Origin: Enterobacter sp. R4-368
GTDB lineage: Bacteria > Pseudomonadota > Gammaproteobacteria > Enterobacterales > Enterobacteriaceae
Reading direction: 5' to 3'
Length of the DNA stretch: 64,000 bases
Assembly (NCBI RefSeq): GCF_000410515.1
Contig: NC_021500.1
Location: 2,170,001 to 2,234,000, forward strand
The position numbers and the translations under genes were made by a program. Shown one piece after another: positions 46,801-57,900 of this stretch (within the stretch, counting starts at the first letter, position 1; every line of letters begins with the position of its first letter). The notes below the pieces were generated by a model, which worked only from the letters and a program-made list of their open reading frames with translations, had not been told where the DNA came from and did no database searches.

Positions 46801-49800
46801 GATGCTCCGCCGTCAGCCCCTGCGGCTCCGGGTTGTGCTCCGCCGCACTGTCCTCCGGCGCCGCATCCGTCAGCACCACCGGCAGCGCGGTATTCAGCGT
46901 CTGCACCAGCGCCCGCTGCGTCACCAGCGCCACCGGGGACGCATCCGCCAGCATATAGCCCAGCCGCCCCGCCGGGTAGGCCGGGTCCAGCGGCACATAT
47001 GCGCCCCCCGCTTTCAGAATGCCCAGTATCGCCACCAGCACATCCGCGCTGCGGGGCAGACACACTGCCACCCGGTCATCCGGGCGCACACCCAGCGCCA
47101 TCAGCCGGTGCGCCAGCCGGTTGGCCCGCCGGTTCAGCGCAGCGTAGCTGAGCGTGATATCGTCGCAGACCACCGCCACCGCCTCCGGCGTGCGCACCAC
47201 CTGCGCCTCAAACAGCCGGTGAACCAGCCCCTCCGCCGGCACCGCCGCCCGCGTGGCGTTAAACGCCACCAGCACCTGGTTGCGCTCCCCTTCGGGCAGC
47301 ACGGGCAGGCTCAGCACCGGGCGCTGCGGCTCATGCGCCAGCGCCGCGCTCAGCGCCGCCAGCGTGGTCAGCAGGTAGCCGAGCTGGCGCTGCGGGTCGA
47401 TGCCGGCCACCGTCTGCGCCGTCAGGATGAACCCCTCCCCGGTGTCATCCACCGAGAACGCCAGCGGGTAGCTGGTCCGCTCTTCCGCTTCCAGCAGCCG
47501 GATACCCTCGCGCACAAGATTGCTGCGCGCCGGGCTGTGGCGGTAATTCAGCAGCGTGCTGAACAGCGGCAGCGGCTGCGGCACCCCGCTGCAGCGCAGC
47601 GCCAGCGCCAGCGGCGCCTGTTCATGCTCACACAGCGCCGCCAGCGCATCCCGCGTGGACAGCACCGCTTCCTGCACTCCCTGACCGGCCAGCGACACCC
47701 GCAGCGGCAGCGTGTTGATGAACATGCCGGGACCGGATTCGCCGCTGTCCCCGGCCTGCAGACGGCCCATCAGCACGGTGCCGAACACCACGTCATCCCG
47801 TCCGCACAGCTGCGCCAGCAGGCGCGCCAGCGCCGTGTGGAACAGCACGCCGGGGCTGACGCCCAGCCGCCGCGCCTGCGCGCGGATATGCCCCGCCAGC
47901 GCGGTATCCAGCGTCTGCCGCGCTTCCCCGCACACCCCGCCGCTTTCCCGCGTGTCGGCAATGTCATACGGTGCGGTCGGGGTGTCAGTATCCGCCAGCC
48001 GGGCGCGGAACCACGCCTCATGCTCACTCTGCGGCACCCGCAGCGTGCGGGCGATAAAGTTGCGGTAGGGCACCGGCACCGCCAGCGCGGCGGCGTTCCC
48101 GTCCAGAATCTGCGTGATTTCATCGCAGACCAGCGCCATCGAGATGTGGTCGCAGACCAGATGATGGAAGTTAAGCGCCAGCAGCCACCGCTGCTGTGCC
48201 GGGTCGTACGCCGTCCGGGCGCTGAACAGCGGGGCGCGGCTGATATCCATGCGCTGACTGTGCGGGCTGGCCTGTGCCCGCAGCTGTCCGGCGATATCCT
48301 GGCCGGTCTGCGGCACAAACGCTGTCACCGGCAGAACGGCCTGACGCCAGACCACCTGCACCGGACGGGACACGCCCTGCCAGCACACCGCGCTGCGCAG
48401 GATGTCGTGGCGGTCTATCACCTGCTGCAGCGCTGCCAGAAACGCCTCCAGCAGCACGCGGGAGTCAAAAGCCAGCAGGCTGCTGAGCAGGTAGGCATCC
48501 CCCTGCGCCTGCAGCAGATGGTGGAACAGAATGCCCTCCTGCAGCGGTGACAGCGGGTAGATGTCCTGCACGTTCGCCGCGCCGCCGTCCACCGTCTCCA
48601 CCACCGCATCAGTCTCCGCCTGCGTCAGGCTGACCAGCGGCAGCATACCGGGCGTGATGGCCCGGCAGTGCGCCGGGATACGTGGCGGCGGAACCGGCGC
48701 TTCTGCTTCCCGGAGGGTGATGCGCTGTGCCATCTCAGCCAGCACCGGGGCGGAGAACGCCCCGCGGATATCCAGCGCCATCCCCTGGCCGCGCAGCCGC
48801 TCCAGCAGGCTCACCACCATCAGCGAATGGCCGCCGAGCTCGAAAAAGTTGTCCTGCCGCCCGACCTGCGACAGCCCCAGCAGTTCGCACCAGATGGCGG
48901 CCAGCGCGGTTTCCACCTCACCGGCCGGAGGTTCATCCCCGCGGGTGACCACCGCCGTGCGATCCGGGGCGGGCAGCGCCTGCCTGTCCAGCTTGCCAGT
49001 GGGCGTGAGCGGGAAGCTCTCCAGCGTGACAAACGCGGCGGGCAGCATGTGCTCTGCCAGCGACTGCGCCAGCTGCTGACGCAGCCGGGCTGGCTCCGGC
49101 GTGTGGCCGGGTTCTGCCAGCAGGTAGGCAACCAGCCGCTTATCGCCTGGCGTGTCTTCCCGCGCCATCACCACCGCGTCGCGCACGCCGTCGCATGCCG
49201 TCAGGCAGGCGCTGATTTCCCCCGGCTCGATGCGGAACCCGCGCAGTTTGACCTGGAAATCGTTGCGTCCGAGAAACTCAATGTTGCCGTCCGGCAGCCA
49301 GCGCCCGAGATCGCCGGTTCTGTACATCCGCTGGCCGGGGGTGAAGGGATCCGGCAGAAAACGTTCTGCCGTCAGCTCAGGCCGGTTCAGGTAACCACGC
49401 GCCACGCTGTCACCGGCGATATAGATCTCACCGCAGATCCCCAGCGGTACCGGCTGGCCGTACTCATCCAGCAGATAAATCTGCGTGTTGGCGATAGGCT
49501 TGCCGATGGGAATTGAGCGATTGCGGTTCACTGCGCCGGGGATGGCATAGGTGGTGATAAACGTCGTGGCTTCGGTCGGACCATAACAGCTTATCAACCG
49601 CTTTGGCTGCTGTTCCGACTGCTGCAGGCGGCTGATTTTCACCGGATCAAGCACGTCCCCGCCGGTCAGCAGATAACGCAACTGCCCGAACACCGGTTTC
49701 AGCACCTCGAGGTATTCGTTAAACAGCCCGACGGTAATCCACAATATGCTGACGTTTTCCCGCAGCAGCACGTCGCGCAACTGGTGTGGATCCTGCAGTG

Positions 49801-51976
49801 TCGACGGCGTGATAATACACAGCCGCGCACCGTTCAGCAGCGCAGACCAGATCTCCCAGACCGAGGCGTCAAAGGCAATATTGGCGCTGTGTGAAAGGCA
49901 GTCCTGTGCGCTGATCCCGGCGGCCTGGTTATTGAGGATAAACTGGCTGACGTTGCGGTGCTCGACCATCACCCCTTTGGGTTTCCCGGTCGAGCCGGAG
50001 GTGTAAATCACATACGCCAGGTGCTCCGGTGTCAGCCCCAACGCCTGCGGATCCGGGTTGTATTCTGCCGCACTGTCCTGCTCCGCTGCCGCATCCGTCA
50101 ACACCACTGGCAGCGCGGTGTCCAGCGTCTGCGCCAGCGCATGCTGCGCCACCAGCGCCACCGGTGCCGCATCCGCCAGCATATAGTTCAGCCGCCCCAC
50201 CGGATACGTTGGATCCATCGGCACATACGCACCGCCCGCTTTCAGAATGCCCAGCATCGCCACTATTGCATCGACGCTGCGCGCCAGGCACACCGCCACC
50301 CGATCATCCGGGCGCACCCCCTGCGCCATCAGCCGGTGCGCCAGCCGGTTGGCCCGGCGGTTCAGCGCATCGTAACTGAGCGAGATATCGTCGCAGACCA
50401 CCGCCACCGCATCCGGGGTGCGCTGCACCTGAGCTTCAAACAGGCTGTGCAGCAGATGCTCGTGCGGTAAAGCTGCCTGAGTAGTGTTAAAACTGACGAT
50501 CAGTTGCTGATACTCGGCTGATGAGAGCATGGGCAGCGCATGCGGAGAGCGGTTCTCATCGTTAGCCATCTCCGTCAGCACCTTAACAAAGTAGCCAACG
50601 AGACGTTCTGCCGTTGCGTGATCGAACAAGTCAGAGGCGTATTCCAGATCGCCTGTCAGCGCACCGGCTGTTTCTTCAAGTGCAAGCGTCAGATCGAAAT
50701 GGGCAGAATGGTGCTGTTGCTCGATTAACGAGAGACTCACACCTGCCAGCGCTGGCTGCTCAGCAGGCGTATTATTGAGCGCTAACATTACCTGAAAGAG
50801 CGGGCTGTGGCTCAAACTGCGCGCAGGTTGAATGGCTTCGACAACCTTATCAAAGGGCAGTGTTTGATGTTCATAAGCCGCAAGCGTTTGTTGGCGAACA
50901 TGCGCCAGTAAATCGCTGACTGTCGGGCAACCGGCGAGATTAACGCGCAAAGCGAGCGTGTTAACAAAAAAGCCAATTAATCCCTCCAGCTGTTGGTGAG
51001 AACGGTTGGCTACCGGGCTGCCAATCACCAGGTCATGCTGGCCACTTAGCCGGCTCAGCACAATCGACCAACCGGCGAGCAGCGTCATAAAAAGCGTGGC
51101 GCCGTGACGCTGGCTCAATGCCTTAAGCGAAGCCACCAGAGGCTCACTAAGGCGCAGTGGAACGTTATTCCCCGTAAAGCTTTGTACATTTGGTCGTGGG
51201 CGATCGGTGGGAAGTGCCAGTAACGCTGGCGCACCTTGTAGATACTGTTTCCAGAAATCGAGTTCTTTCGCCAGGCCCCCTTCCTGAAAATGGCGCTGCT
51301 GCCAGCTTGCGTAGTCAGCATACTGAACGGGCAAGGCGTGCAGAGGATAAGCATGCTGGCCGCAGGCCGCCTGATAGAGATGGCTCAGTTCGCGAACTAA
51401 TACGCCAATCGACCAGCCATCAGAAATAATGTGGTGCTGGGTGAGCAGCAGAATGTGTTCTTCATCGCCGAGTTGTAACAACGCCCCGCGAATAAGGCGG
51501 TCATGGCTCAAATCAAACGGGGTTTTCCGATCCGCTTCATGCAGCGCGGCAATCCGCTGGCAACGCGCCGTTTCACTCAGATTACGCAAGTCGTGGCGCG
51601 TTAAAGCAAAATCCGTATCAGGGGGATCAATATGCTGCCAGGGCTTGCCATCCACCATCACAAAACGTGTGCGTAAACTCTCTTGCCGGGCAATAAGCTG
51701 ATTAAAGGCATCATCAAGCGCCTGATGATTAAGCAACCCTTTGAGATGTAAGGTTGCCGGAATGTGGTATGCCAGGCTGGCGGCAGGATCCAGCTGGCTT
51801 AAAAACCATAAACGCTGCTGGGCGAAGGAGAGCGGTAGCGGTGCCCGCCGATCGGCCAGTGGAATTACGCTTGCCTGGTGAGGCTGAGCCGCTTTACGCG
51901 CCCGCAACAGCGCTTTCATTTTTTGTTCCAGAACGGCACGTTTTAGCGCGTCTACATCCCTTGTATCTTTCGTCAT
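43859..51976 (-). CDS. NRPS, modules 3-4 with tandem thioesterases (C-A-T-E/C-A-T-TE-TE)
   Basis: 2705 aa. Short docking-like N-terminus; C domain with QHHIISDGWS (LCL type); A3 with YTSGSTGKPKG; T3 (GGHSLMV, about residue 1045); a condensation domain with FHHLLQAQGD at its start and FHHLVCDHIS as core, the pattern of dual epimerisation/condensation domains; A4; T4 (GGHSLLA, about 2121); then two thioesterases, with GWSLGG (Ser about 2253) and GHSFGG (Ser about 2525). By-eye specificity codes: A3 D-A-W-W-L-G-C-T-F-K (hydrophobic, Val-like); A4 D-A-Q-D-I-G-A-V-N-K (polar, perhaps Gln or basic; uncertain). Its ATG overlaps the stop of the upstream NRPS by 4 nt, so the two are co-translated. No MbtH-like or exporter gene is seen nearby. 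Confidence 0.92.
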   Translation of the reverse strand: MTKDTRDVDALKRAVLEQKMKALLRARKAAQPHQASVIPLADRRAPLPLSFAQQRLWFLSQLDPAASLAYHIPATLHLKGLLNHQALDDAFNQLIARQESLRTRFVMVDGKPWQHIDPPDTDFALTRHDLRNLSETARCQRIAALHEADRKTPFDLSHDRLIRGALLQLGDEEHILLLTQHHIISDGWSIGVLVRELSHLYQAACGQHAYPLHALPVQYADYASWQQRHFQEGGLAKELDFWKQYLQGAPALLALPTDRPRPNVQSFTGNNVPLRLSEPLVASLKALSQRHGATLFMTLLAGWSIVLSRLSGQHDLVIGSPVANRSHQQLEGLIGFFVNTLALRVNLAGCPTVSDLLAHVRQQTLAAYEHQTLPFDKVVEAIQPARSLSHSPLFQVMLALNNTPAEQPALAGVSLSLIEQQHHSAHFDLTLALEETAGALTGDLEYASDLFDHATAERLVGYFVKVLTEMANDENRSPHALPMLSSAEYQQLIVSFNTTQAALPHEHLLHSLFEAQVQRTPDAVAVVCDDISLSYDALNRRANRLAHRLMAQGVRPDDRVAVCLARSVDAIVAMLGILKAGGAYVPMDPTYPVGRLNYMLADAAPVALVAQHALAQTLDTALPVVLTDAAAEQDSAAEYNPDPQALGLTPEHLAYVIYTSGSTGKPKGVMVEHRNVSQFILNNQAAGISAQDCLSHSANIAFDASVWEIWSALLNGARLCIITPSTLQDPHQLRDVLLRENVSILWITVGLFNEYLEVLKPVFGQLRYLLTGGDVLDPVKISRLQQSEQQPKRLISCYGPTEATTFITTYAIPGAVNRNRSIPIGKPIANTQIYLLDEYGQPVPLGICGEIYIAGDSVARGYLNRPELTAERFLPDPFTPGQRMYRTGDLGRWLPDGNIEFLGRNDFQVKLRGFRIEPGEISACLTACDGVRDAVVMAREDTPGDKRLVAYLLAEPGHTPEPARLRQQLAQSLAEHMLPAAFVTLESFPLTPTGKLDRQALPAPDRTAVVTRGDEPPAGEVETALAAIWCELLGLSQVGRQDNFFELGGHSLMVVSLLERLRGQGMALDIRGAFSAPVLAEMAQRITLREAEAPVPPPRIPAHCRAITPGMLPLVSLTQAETDAVVETVDGGAANVQDIYPLSPLQEGILFHHLLQAQGDAYLLSSLLAFDSRVLLEAFLAALQQVIDRHDILRSAVCWQGVSRPVQVVWRQAVLPVTAFVPQTGQDIAGQLRAQASPHSQRMDISRAPLFSARTAYDPAQQRWLLALNFHHLVCDHISMALVCDEITQILDGNAAALAVPVPYRNFIARTLRVPQSEHEAWFRARLADTDTPTAPYDIADTRESGGVCGEARQTLDTALAGHIRAQARRLGVSPGVLFHTALARLLAQLCGRDDVVFGTVLMGRLQAGDSGESGPGMFINTLPLRVSLAGQGVQEAVLSTRDALAALCEHEQAPLALALRCSGVPQPLPLFSTLLNYRHSPARSNLVREGIRLLEAEERTSYPLAFSVDDTGEGFILTAQTVAGIDPQRQLGYLLTTLAALSAALAHEPQRPVLSLPVLPEGERNQVLVAFNATRAAVPAEGLVHRLFEAQVVRTPEAVAVVCDDITLSYAALNRRANRLAHRLMALGVRPDDRVAVCLPRSADVLVAILGILKAGGAYVPLDPAYPAGRLGYMLADASPVALVTQRALVQTLNTALPVVLTDAAPEDSAAEHNPEPQGLTAEHLAYVIYTSGSTGKPKGVMVEHRNVVSMQSAIQARLGIQHPSRVSMNASIVFDASVQSWVHLLLGHTMVIVPEAVRKEGGALLAFLRRQRVDVIDCTPLQLQGLIAAGLQKAYEGYPCTVIIGGDAIPLSAWSAMQNIEQIRFVNAYGPTECTVNASMCVVDKTLATPGIGKPLDNTQIYFLDDHGQPVPLGICGELYIAGNGVARGYLNRPELTAERFLPDPFTPGQRMYRTGDLGRWLPDGNIEFLGRNDFQVKLRGFRIEPGEIEACLTACDGVCDAVVMAREELPGDKRLVAYLLAEPGHTPEPARLRQQLAQSLAEYMLPAAYVTLESFPLTPNGKLDRQALPAPDRAALVTRGDEPPAGEVENMLAAIWCELLGLSQVGRHDNFFELGGHSLLAVQLLNRMAKTGLAISLATLFARPSLAQLAGFIQDREKSLASPFADNPVVLRGEGTQPPLFLVHEPSGDPLVYSPLATMLRVDRPVYALSALGLHNAENPPASLEALAACHIEAIRRVQAHGPYHLAGWSLGGVISYEIALQLQRSGEEIAFIGMIDSYHPAAHQKRDVSASSEPAVRDEMIVNFLSMHVPESERSILAQLQSPLDMQAVFDLCSEHNWLPKDISYEDLLLRLETVLYIRPLGLRYQPIPADLTINLYTANLEESDDIWRGWHGTVSSDSSLHVIGGTHLSIMQPPLLAQLAKTMSADLLPRSSYQPVVVMQEGADCETPLFCIPGAGASAFSFLDVVGLLPATLPVYALQARGLTDVKTMPHLTIEETARDYISAMRERQPSGPYHLIGHSFGGWIAFEIALQLQAQGETVADLIIIDSRSPGAKPPVSHLGAVMKLISIYNLMLNRELPITEDALLGMAPQQRLICLHQLLIEAGVYTRNTPLSLLAGVFHVLYANLNTSYVPRARYQGRLHSINAQEANGAEREQREAVWREYATQFTAMLSPGNHMTMLTMPHAGALADHITTVISQP
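46735..49405. repeat. 2.7-kb near-identical direct repeat, copy in the downstream NRPS
   Basis: This stretch matches 53328-55998 at a constant offset of 6593 bp with only scattered substitutions. It spans from the middle of one adenylation domain through T, dual E/C and into the first half of the next A domain. The substrate-binding core of each A domain lies outside the repeat and has diverged. Confidence 0.9.
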
Positions 51977-54900
51977 TCGTTGTGTCCTTCACTTATCATC
52001 TTCGCTAACGCTTCCGGTAACATCTCGTCAAGTTCGTGTTGTATGGCGGCTATTTCATCCCCTGCGATGGCCTCTAGTTGTGCAGAAAAAATAGCTTCGG
52101 CTTGATCCTGTAAGGTGGGTGACAGAAAGAGCGTGGAAATGGATACCTCAATGAAAAACTCACTCTGGATCCGACTGATCAGCTGTACCGCCATCAGCGA
52201 ATGACCGCCGAGTTCGAAAAAGTTGTCGTGCCGCCCGACCTGCGACAGCCCCAGCAGCTCACACCAGATAGCCGCCAGCGTGTTTTCCACTTCGCCAACG
52301 GGTGCGTCATCCCCGCGGGTGACCGCTGCTGTGCGATCCGGTGCGGGCAGCGCCTGACGATCCAGCTTGCCGTTCGGCGTGAGCGGAAAACTCTCCAGCG
52401 TGACAAACGCAGCGGGCAGCATATATTCCGCCAGCGACTGCGCCAGCTGCTGACGCAGTCGTGCAGGCTCCGGCGTGTGGCCGGGTTCTGCCAGCAGATA
52501 GGCGACCAGCCGCTTATCACCCGGCAACTCTTCCCGCGCCATCACCACCGCGTCGCGCACACCGTCGCATGCCATCAGGCAGGCCTCGATTTCCCCCGGC
52601 TCGATGCGGAATCCACGCAGTTTGACCTGGAAATCATTGCGCCCGAGGAACTCAATATTGCCGTCCGGCAGCCAGCGCCCGAGGTCGCCGGTTCTGTACA
52701 TCCGCTGACCGGGCGTGAACGGGTCCGGCAGGAAACGCTCTGCCGTCAGTTCCGGGCGGTTGAGGTAACCCCGTGCCACGCTGTTGCCAGCGATATAAAG
52801 CTCACCGCAGATCCCCAGCGGTACTGGCTGTCCGTGCTTGTCCAGAATATAGATCTGTGTGTTGGCGATAGGCTTGCCAATGGGAATTGACCGGTTGCGG
52901 CTTACCGCTGAATCAATGGTATAGGTGGTGACAAAGGTGGTGGTTTCTGTCGGACCGTAGCCGTTTATCAGCCGCTCCGGCTGCTGCGCCCACTGCTGCA
53001 GGCGGCTGATTTTCACCGGATCAAGCACATCCCCGCCAGTCATCAAATAACGCAGTTGCCCGAATACGGGTTTCAGTACCTCAAGGTATTCGTTAAACAG
53101 CCCGACGGTGAGCCACATCACGCTGACCTTTTCCCGCAGCAGCACGTCGCGCAGCTGGTGCGGTTCCTGTAGTGTCGACGGTGTGATAATGCACAATCGC
53201 GCGCCATTCAGCAGCGCAGACCAGATTTCCCAGACCGAGGCGTCAAAGGCAATATTGGCGCAGTGCGCAATACAGTCCTGCGCGCTGATATCGGTGGCCT
53301 GATTATTGAGGATAAACTGGCTGACGTTGCGGTGCTCGATCATCACCCCCTTGGGTTTCCCGGTCGAGCCGGAGGTGTAAATCACATACGCCAGATGCTC
53401 CGCCGTCAGCCCCTGCGGCTCCGGGTTGTGTTCCGCCACACCGTCCTCCGGCTCTGCATCCGTCAGCACCACCGGCAGCGCGGTATTCAGCGTCTGCACC
53501 AGCGCCCGCTGCGTCACCAGCGCCACCGGGGACGCATCCGCCAGCATATAGCCCAGCCGCCCCGCCGGGTAGGCCGGGTCCAGCGGCACATACGCGCCCC
53601 CCGCTTTCAGAATGCCCAGTATCGCCACCAGCACATCCGCGCTGCGGGGCAGACACACCGCCACCCGGTCGTCCGGGCGCACACCCAGCGCCATCAGCCG
53701 GTGCGCCAGCCGGTTGGCCCGGCGGTTCAGCGCAGCGTAGCTGAGCGTGATATCGTCGCAGACCACCGCCACCGCCTCCGGTGTGCGCACCACCTGCGCC
53801 TCAAACAGCCGGTGAACCAGCCCCTCCGCCGGGACCGCCGCCCGCGTGGCGTTAAACGCCACCAGCACCTGGTTGCGCTCCCCTTCGGGCAGCACGGGCA
53901 GGCTCAGCACCGGGCGCTGCGGCTCATGCGCCAGCGCCGCACTCAGCGCCGCCAGCGTGGTCAGCAGGTAGCCGAGCTGGCGCTGCGGGTCGATGCCGGC
54001 CACCGTCTGCGCCGTCAGGATGAACCCCTCCCCGGTGTCATCCACCGAGAACGCCAGCGGGTAGCTGGTCCGCTCTTCCGCTTCCAGCAGCCGGATGCCT
54101 TCACGCACAAGATTGCTGCGCGCCGGGCTGTGGCGGTAATTCAGCAGCGTGCTGAACAGCGGCAGCGGCTGCGGCACCCCGCTGCAGCGCAGCGCCAGCG
54201 CCAGCGGCGCCTGTTCATGCTCACACAGCGCCGCCAGCGCATCCCGCGTGGTCAGCACCGCTTCCTGCACGCCCTGGCCGGCCAGCGACACCCGCAGCGG
54301 CAGCGTGTTGATGAACATGCCGGGACCGGATTCGCCGCTGTCCCCGGCCTGCAGACGGCCCATCAGCACGGTGCCGAACACCACGTCATCCCGGCCGCAC
54401 AGCTGCGCCAGCAGGCGCGCCAGCGCCGTGTGGAACAGCACGCCGGGGCTGACGCCCAGCCGCCGCGCCTGCGCGCGGATATGCCCCGCCAGCGCGGTAT
54501 CCAGCGTCTGCCGCGCTTCCCCGCACACCCCGCCGCTTTCCCGCGTGTCGGCAATGTCATACGGTGCGGTCGGGGTGTCAGTATCCGCCAGCCGGGCGCG
54601 GAACCACGCCTCATGCTCACTCTGCGGCACCCGCAGCGTGCGGGCGATAAAGTTGCGGTAGGGCACCGGCACCGCCAGCGCGGCGGCGTTCCCGTCCAGA
54701 ATCTGCGTGATTTCATCGCAGACCAGCGCCATCGAGATGTGGTCGCAGACCAGATGATGGAAGTTAAGCGCCAGCAGCCACCGCTGCTGTGCCGGGTCGT
54801 ACGCCGTCCGGGCGCTGAACAGCGGGGCGCGGCTGATATCCATGCGCTGACTGTGCGGGCTGGCCTGTGCCCGCAGCTGTCCGGCGATATCCTGGCCGGT

Positions 54901-57900
54901 CTGCGGCACAAACGCCGTCACCGGCAGAACGGCCTGACGCCAGACCACCTGCACCGGACGGGACACGCCCTGCCAGCACACCGCGCTGCGCAGGATGTCG
55001 TGGCGGTCTATCACCTGCTGCAGCGCTGCCAGAAACGCCTCCAGCAGCACGCGGGAGTCAAAAGCCAGCAGGCTGCTGAGCAGGTAGGCATCCCCCTGCG
55101 CCTGCAGCAGATGGTGGAACAGAATGCCCTCCTGCAGCGGTGACAGCGGGTAGATGTCCTGCACGTTCGCCGCGCCGCCGTCCACCGTCTCCACCACCGC
55201 ATCAGTCTCCGCCTGCGTCAGGCTGACCAGCGGCAGCATACCGGGCGTGATGGCCCGGCAGTGCGCCGGGATACGTGGCGGCGGAACCGGCGCTTCTGCT
55301 TCCCGGAGGGTGATGCGCTGTGCCATCTCAGCCAGCACCGGGGCGGAGAACGCCCCGCGGATATCCAGCGCCATCCCCTGGCCGCGCAGCCGCTCCAGCA
55401 GGCTCACCACCATCAGCGAATGGCCGCCGAGCTCGAAAAAGTTGTCCTGCCGCCCGACCTGCGACAGCCCCAGCAGTTCGCACCAGATGGCGGCCAGCGC
55501 GGTTTCCACTTCACCGGCCGGGGGCTCATCCCCGCGGGTGACCACCGCCGTGCGATCCGGGGCGGGCAGCGCCTGCCTGTCCAGCTTGCCGTTCGGGGTA
55601 AGCGGGAAGCTCTCCAGCGTGACAAACGCGGCGGGCAGCATGTGCTCCGCCAGCGACTGCGCCAGCTGCTGACGCAGCCGGGCTGGCTCCGGCGTGTGGC
55701 CGGGTTCTGCCAGCAGGTAGGCGACCAGCCGCTTATCGCCCGGCGTGTCTTCCCGCACCATCACCACCGCGTCGCGCACGCCGTCGCATTCTGTCAGGCA
55801 GGCGCTGATTTCCCCCGGTTCAATGCGGAACCCGCGCAGTTTGACCTGGAAATCGTTGCGCCCGAGAAACTCAATATTGCCGTCCGGCAGCCAGCGCCCG
55901 AGATCGCCGGTTCTGTACATCCGCTGGCCGGGGGTGAAGGGATCCGGCAGAAAACGTTCTGCCGTCAGCTCCGGCCGGTTGAGGTAACCACGCGCCACGC
56001 CGTTACCTGCAATATAGAGTTCGCCCGTCACGCCAAACGGCACCAGTTGACGGTGACTGTCCAGAATGTAGATCCGCAAATCGGAGAGCGGGCCGCCAAT
56101 CAAACTGGCACCATGCGAGGTAATATCTGAAGGCGCTATTTCATACCAGGTGGCATGCACGGTGATTTCCGTGATGCCATACATATTGATAAGCCGCGTA
56201 TTACGGTTTAAGGCGTTGTTAATCCACGGCACCAGAGAACGCATTTCAAGCGCTTCGCCGCCAAAGATAATGCAACGCAGGGTATGTGGAGTTGAGTCCT
56301 GGGCAGCAATTAACTGGCGGAATGCGCTGGGGGTTTGATTGAGTACCGTAACCTGTTCACGGCATAGCAGTGCATAAAGCGTCTGGGGTGAGCGAGCGCA
56401 TGCGGTTGATACCACAATCAACCGCCCGCCTGAGCATAACGCGCCGAATAACTCCCAAACGGAAAAATCAAAAGAGAAAGAGTGGCATAGCGACCAGGTA
56501 TCTTTACTACTAAAGCTAAAAACAGGCTGGCAGACAGTTAAAAGGCGGGTGATATTGCGGTGTTCAACCATCACGCCTTTGGGCTGACCTGTGGAACCGG
56601 AAGTATAAATAACGTAGGCCAGATGGTGCGCCGCCAGGCCGAGAGATAATGGCACAGGATTGCTCTCATCATCTTCGTCAGCAACGGCTGGTAACGGCGC
56701 ATCCATTAATACGGCAGGAGTAGCGCTATTCAGCGTCTGCGCAAGAGCAGAATGGGTGATCAGTGCGGCGGGGGCGGAATCTTCCAGCATGTAATTCAGC
56801 CGTTCGCCCGGATAGACCGGATCCAAAGGAACATAGGCTCCGCCCGCCTTGAGGATACCGAGGATGCCGATCACCATGTCGAGGCCACGCTCCAGACAAA
56901 TAGCCACGCGGTCATTTGGATGAACACCCAGTCTGATGAGCTGATGGGCCAGCCTGTTTGCCCTGCGGTTCAGAGCGTCATAGGTTAATGAGCTCCCCTC
57001 GAAAACGGCAGCGATAGCCTGTGGCGAGTGACGGACTTGTGCTTCAAACATTTCGTGGACTAATAGGTTAGAAGCGCCACTTTCTATAGCATGAGCAGGC
57101 TGCAGCAGTTGCTGGCGCTCATGTGGCGATAAAACCGGTAGGTGAGACACTGGCGTATCAACATTCTGCAACGCGCCTTCCAGTAATACAGCAAGGCGAG
57201 ATTGCATAACCTGAATATCGGCAGGTGTGAAATAGTCGAGGGAATAATTAAACTCAACGCAGACCGATTGGCTCTGTTTATTATTGCTGGTGATGGCGTA
57301 CTGATTAATGGTTATCGCTAAAGGATATTGCGCCCGGTGATGAGGTTTGATGGTTTGTATTATCGCCCCTTCCAGATGAATGTTAACGTCGTAAGGTTCA
57401 TAGGATAACGACATATCAAATACATTCGCCCTGTCGGTATGTTGCTGTTTTTTTATTCTCCGGTTAATTTCCGTAATCGGCAGCCGCTGGTGTTTATAGC
57501 AAATACGTAATTCATCGGCTGCTTTTTGCATTACATCAGAAAAGGAATCCTTATCCGTTAATCTAATGCGAACAGGGATAACAGAGGCATACATTCCCAC
57601 CGCCGCTTTTTGTCGGGCATTTTTTCGATTATGGAGTGGGATACCAAAAACAACATCATCAATGTTTTTTACTCTTTTAAAATAACAGGCAAAAAGGGCA
57701 TACATGAAATGCAATACGGACACCCCATATAAAGAAGCCGCCTGTTCAATGCGCTGAAAAAGGCTTTCCTCAAGCATCCAGCTTACAGGCTCAGGCAGAT
57801 ATGATGCCGGAGTCCGCGCCGTCACCAAAGGCTGGAATAATTGCGGCGGCAATGCCGTATATCGCTCAAGCCAAAAACCCTGGTCTTTGATGCACTGCTT

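Noticed and set aside
46622..48550. Long plus-strand open frame (642 codons) antisense to the NRPS, with a sister at 53263-55143
   Set aside because: Its translation is extremely rich in Arg, Gln and His, which is the antisense shadow of GC-rich NRPS codons. It exists in both copies only because the DNA is repeated. No ribosome site.
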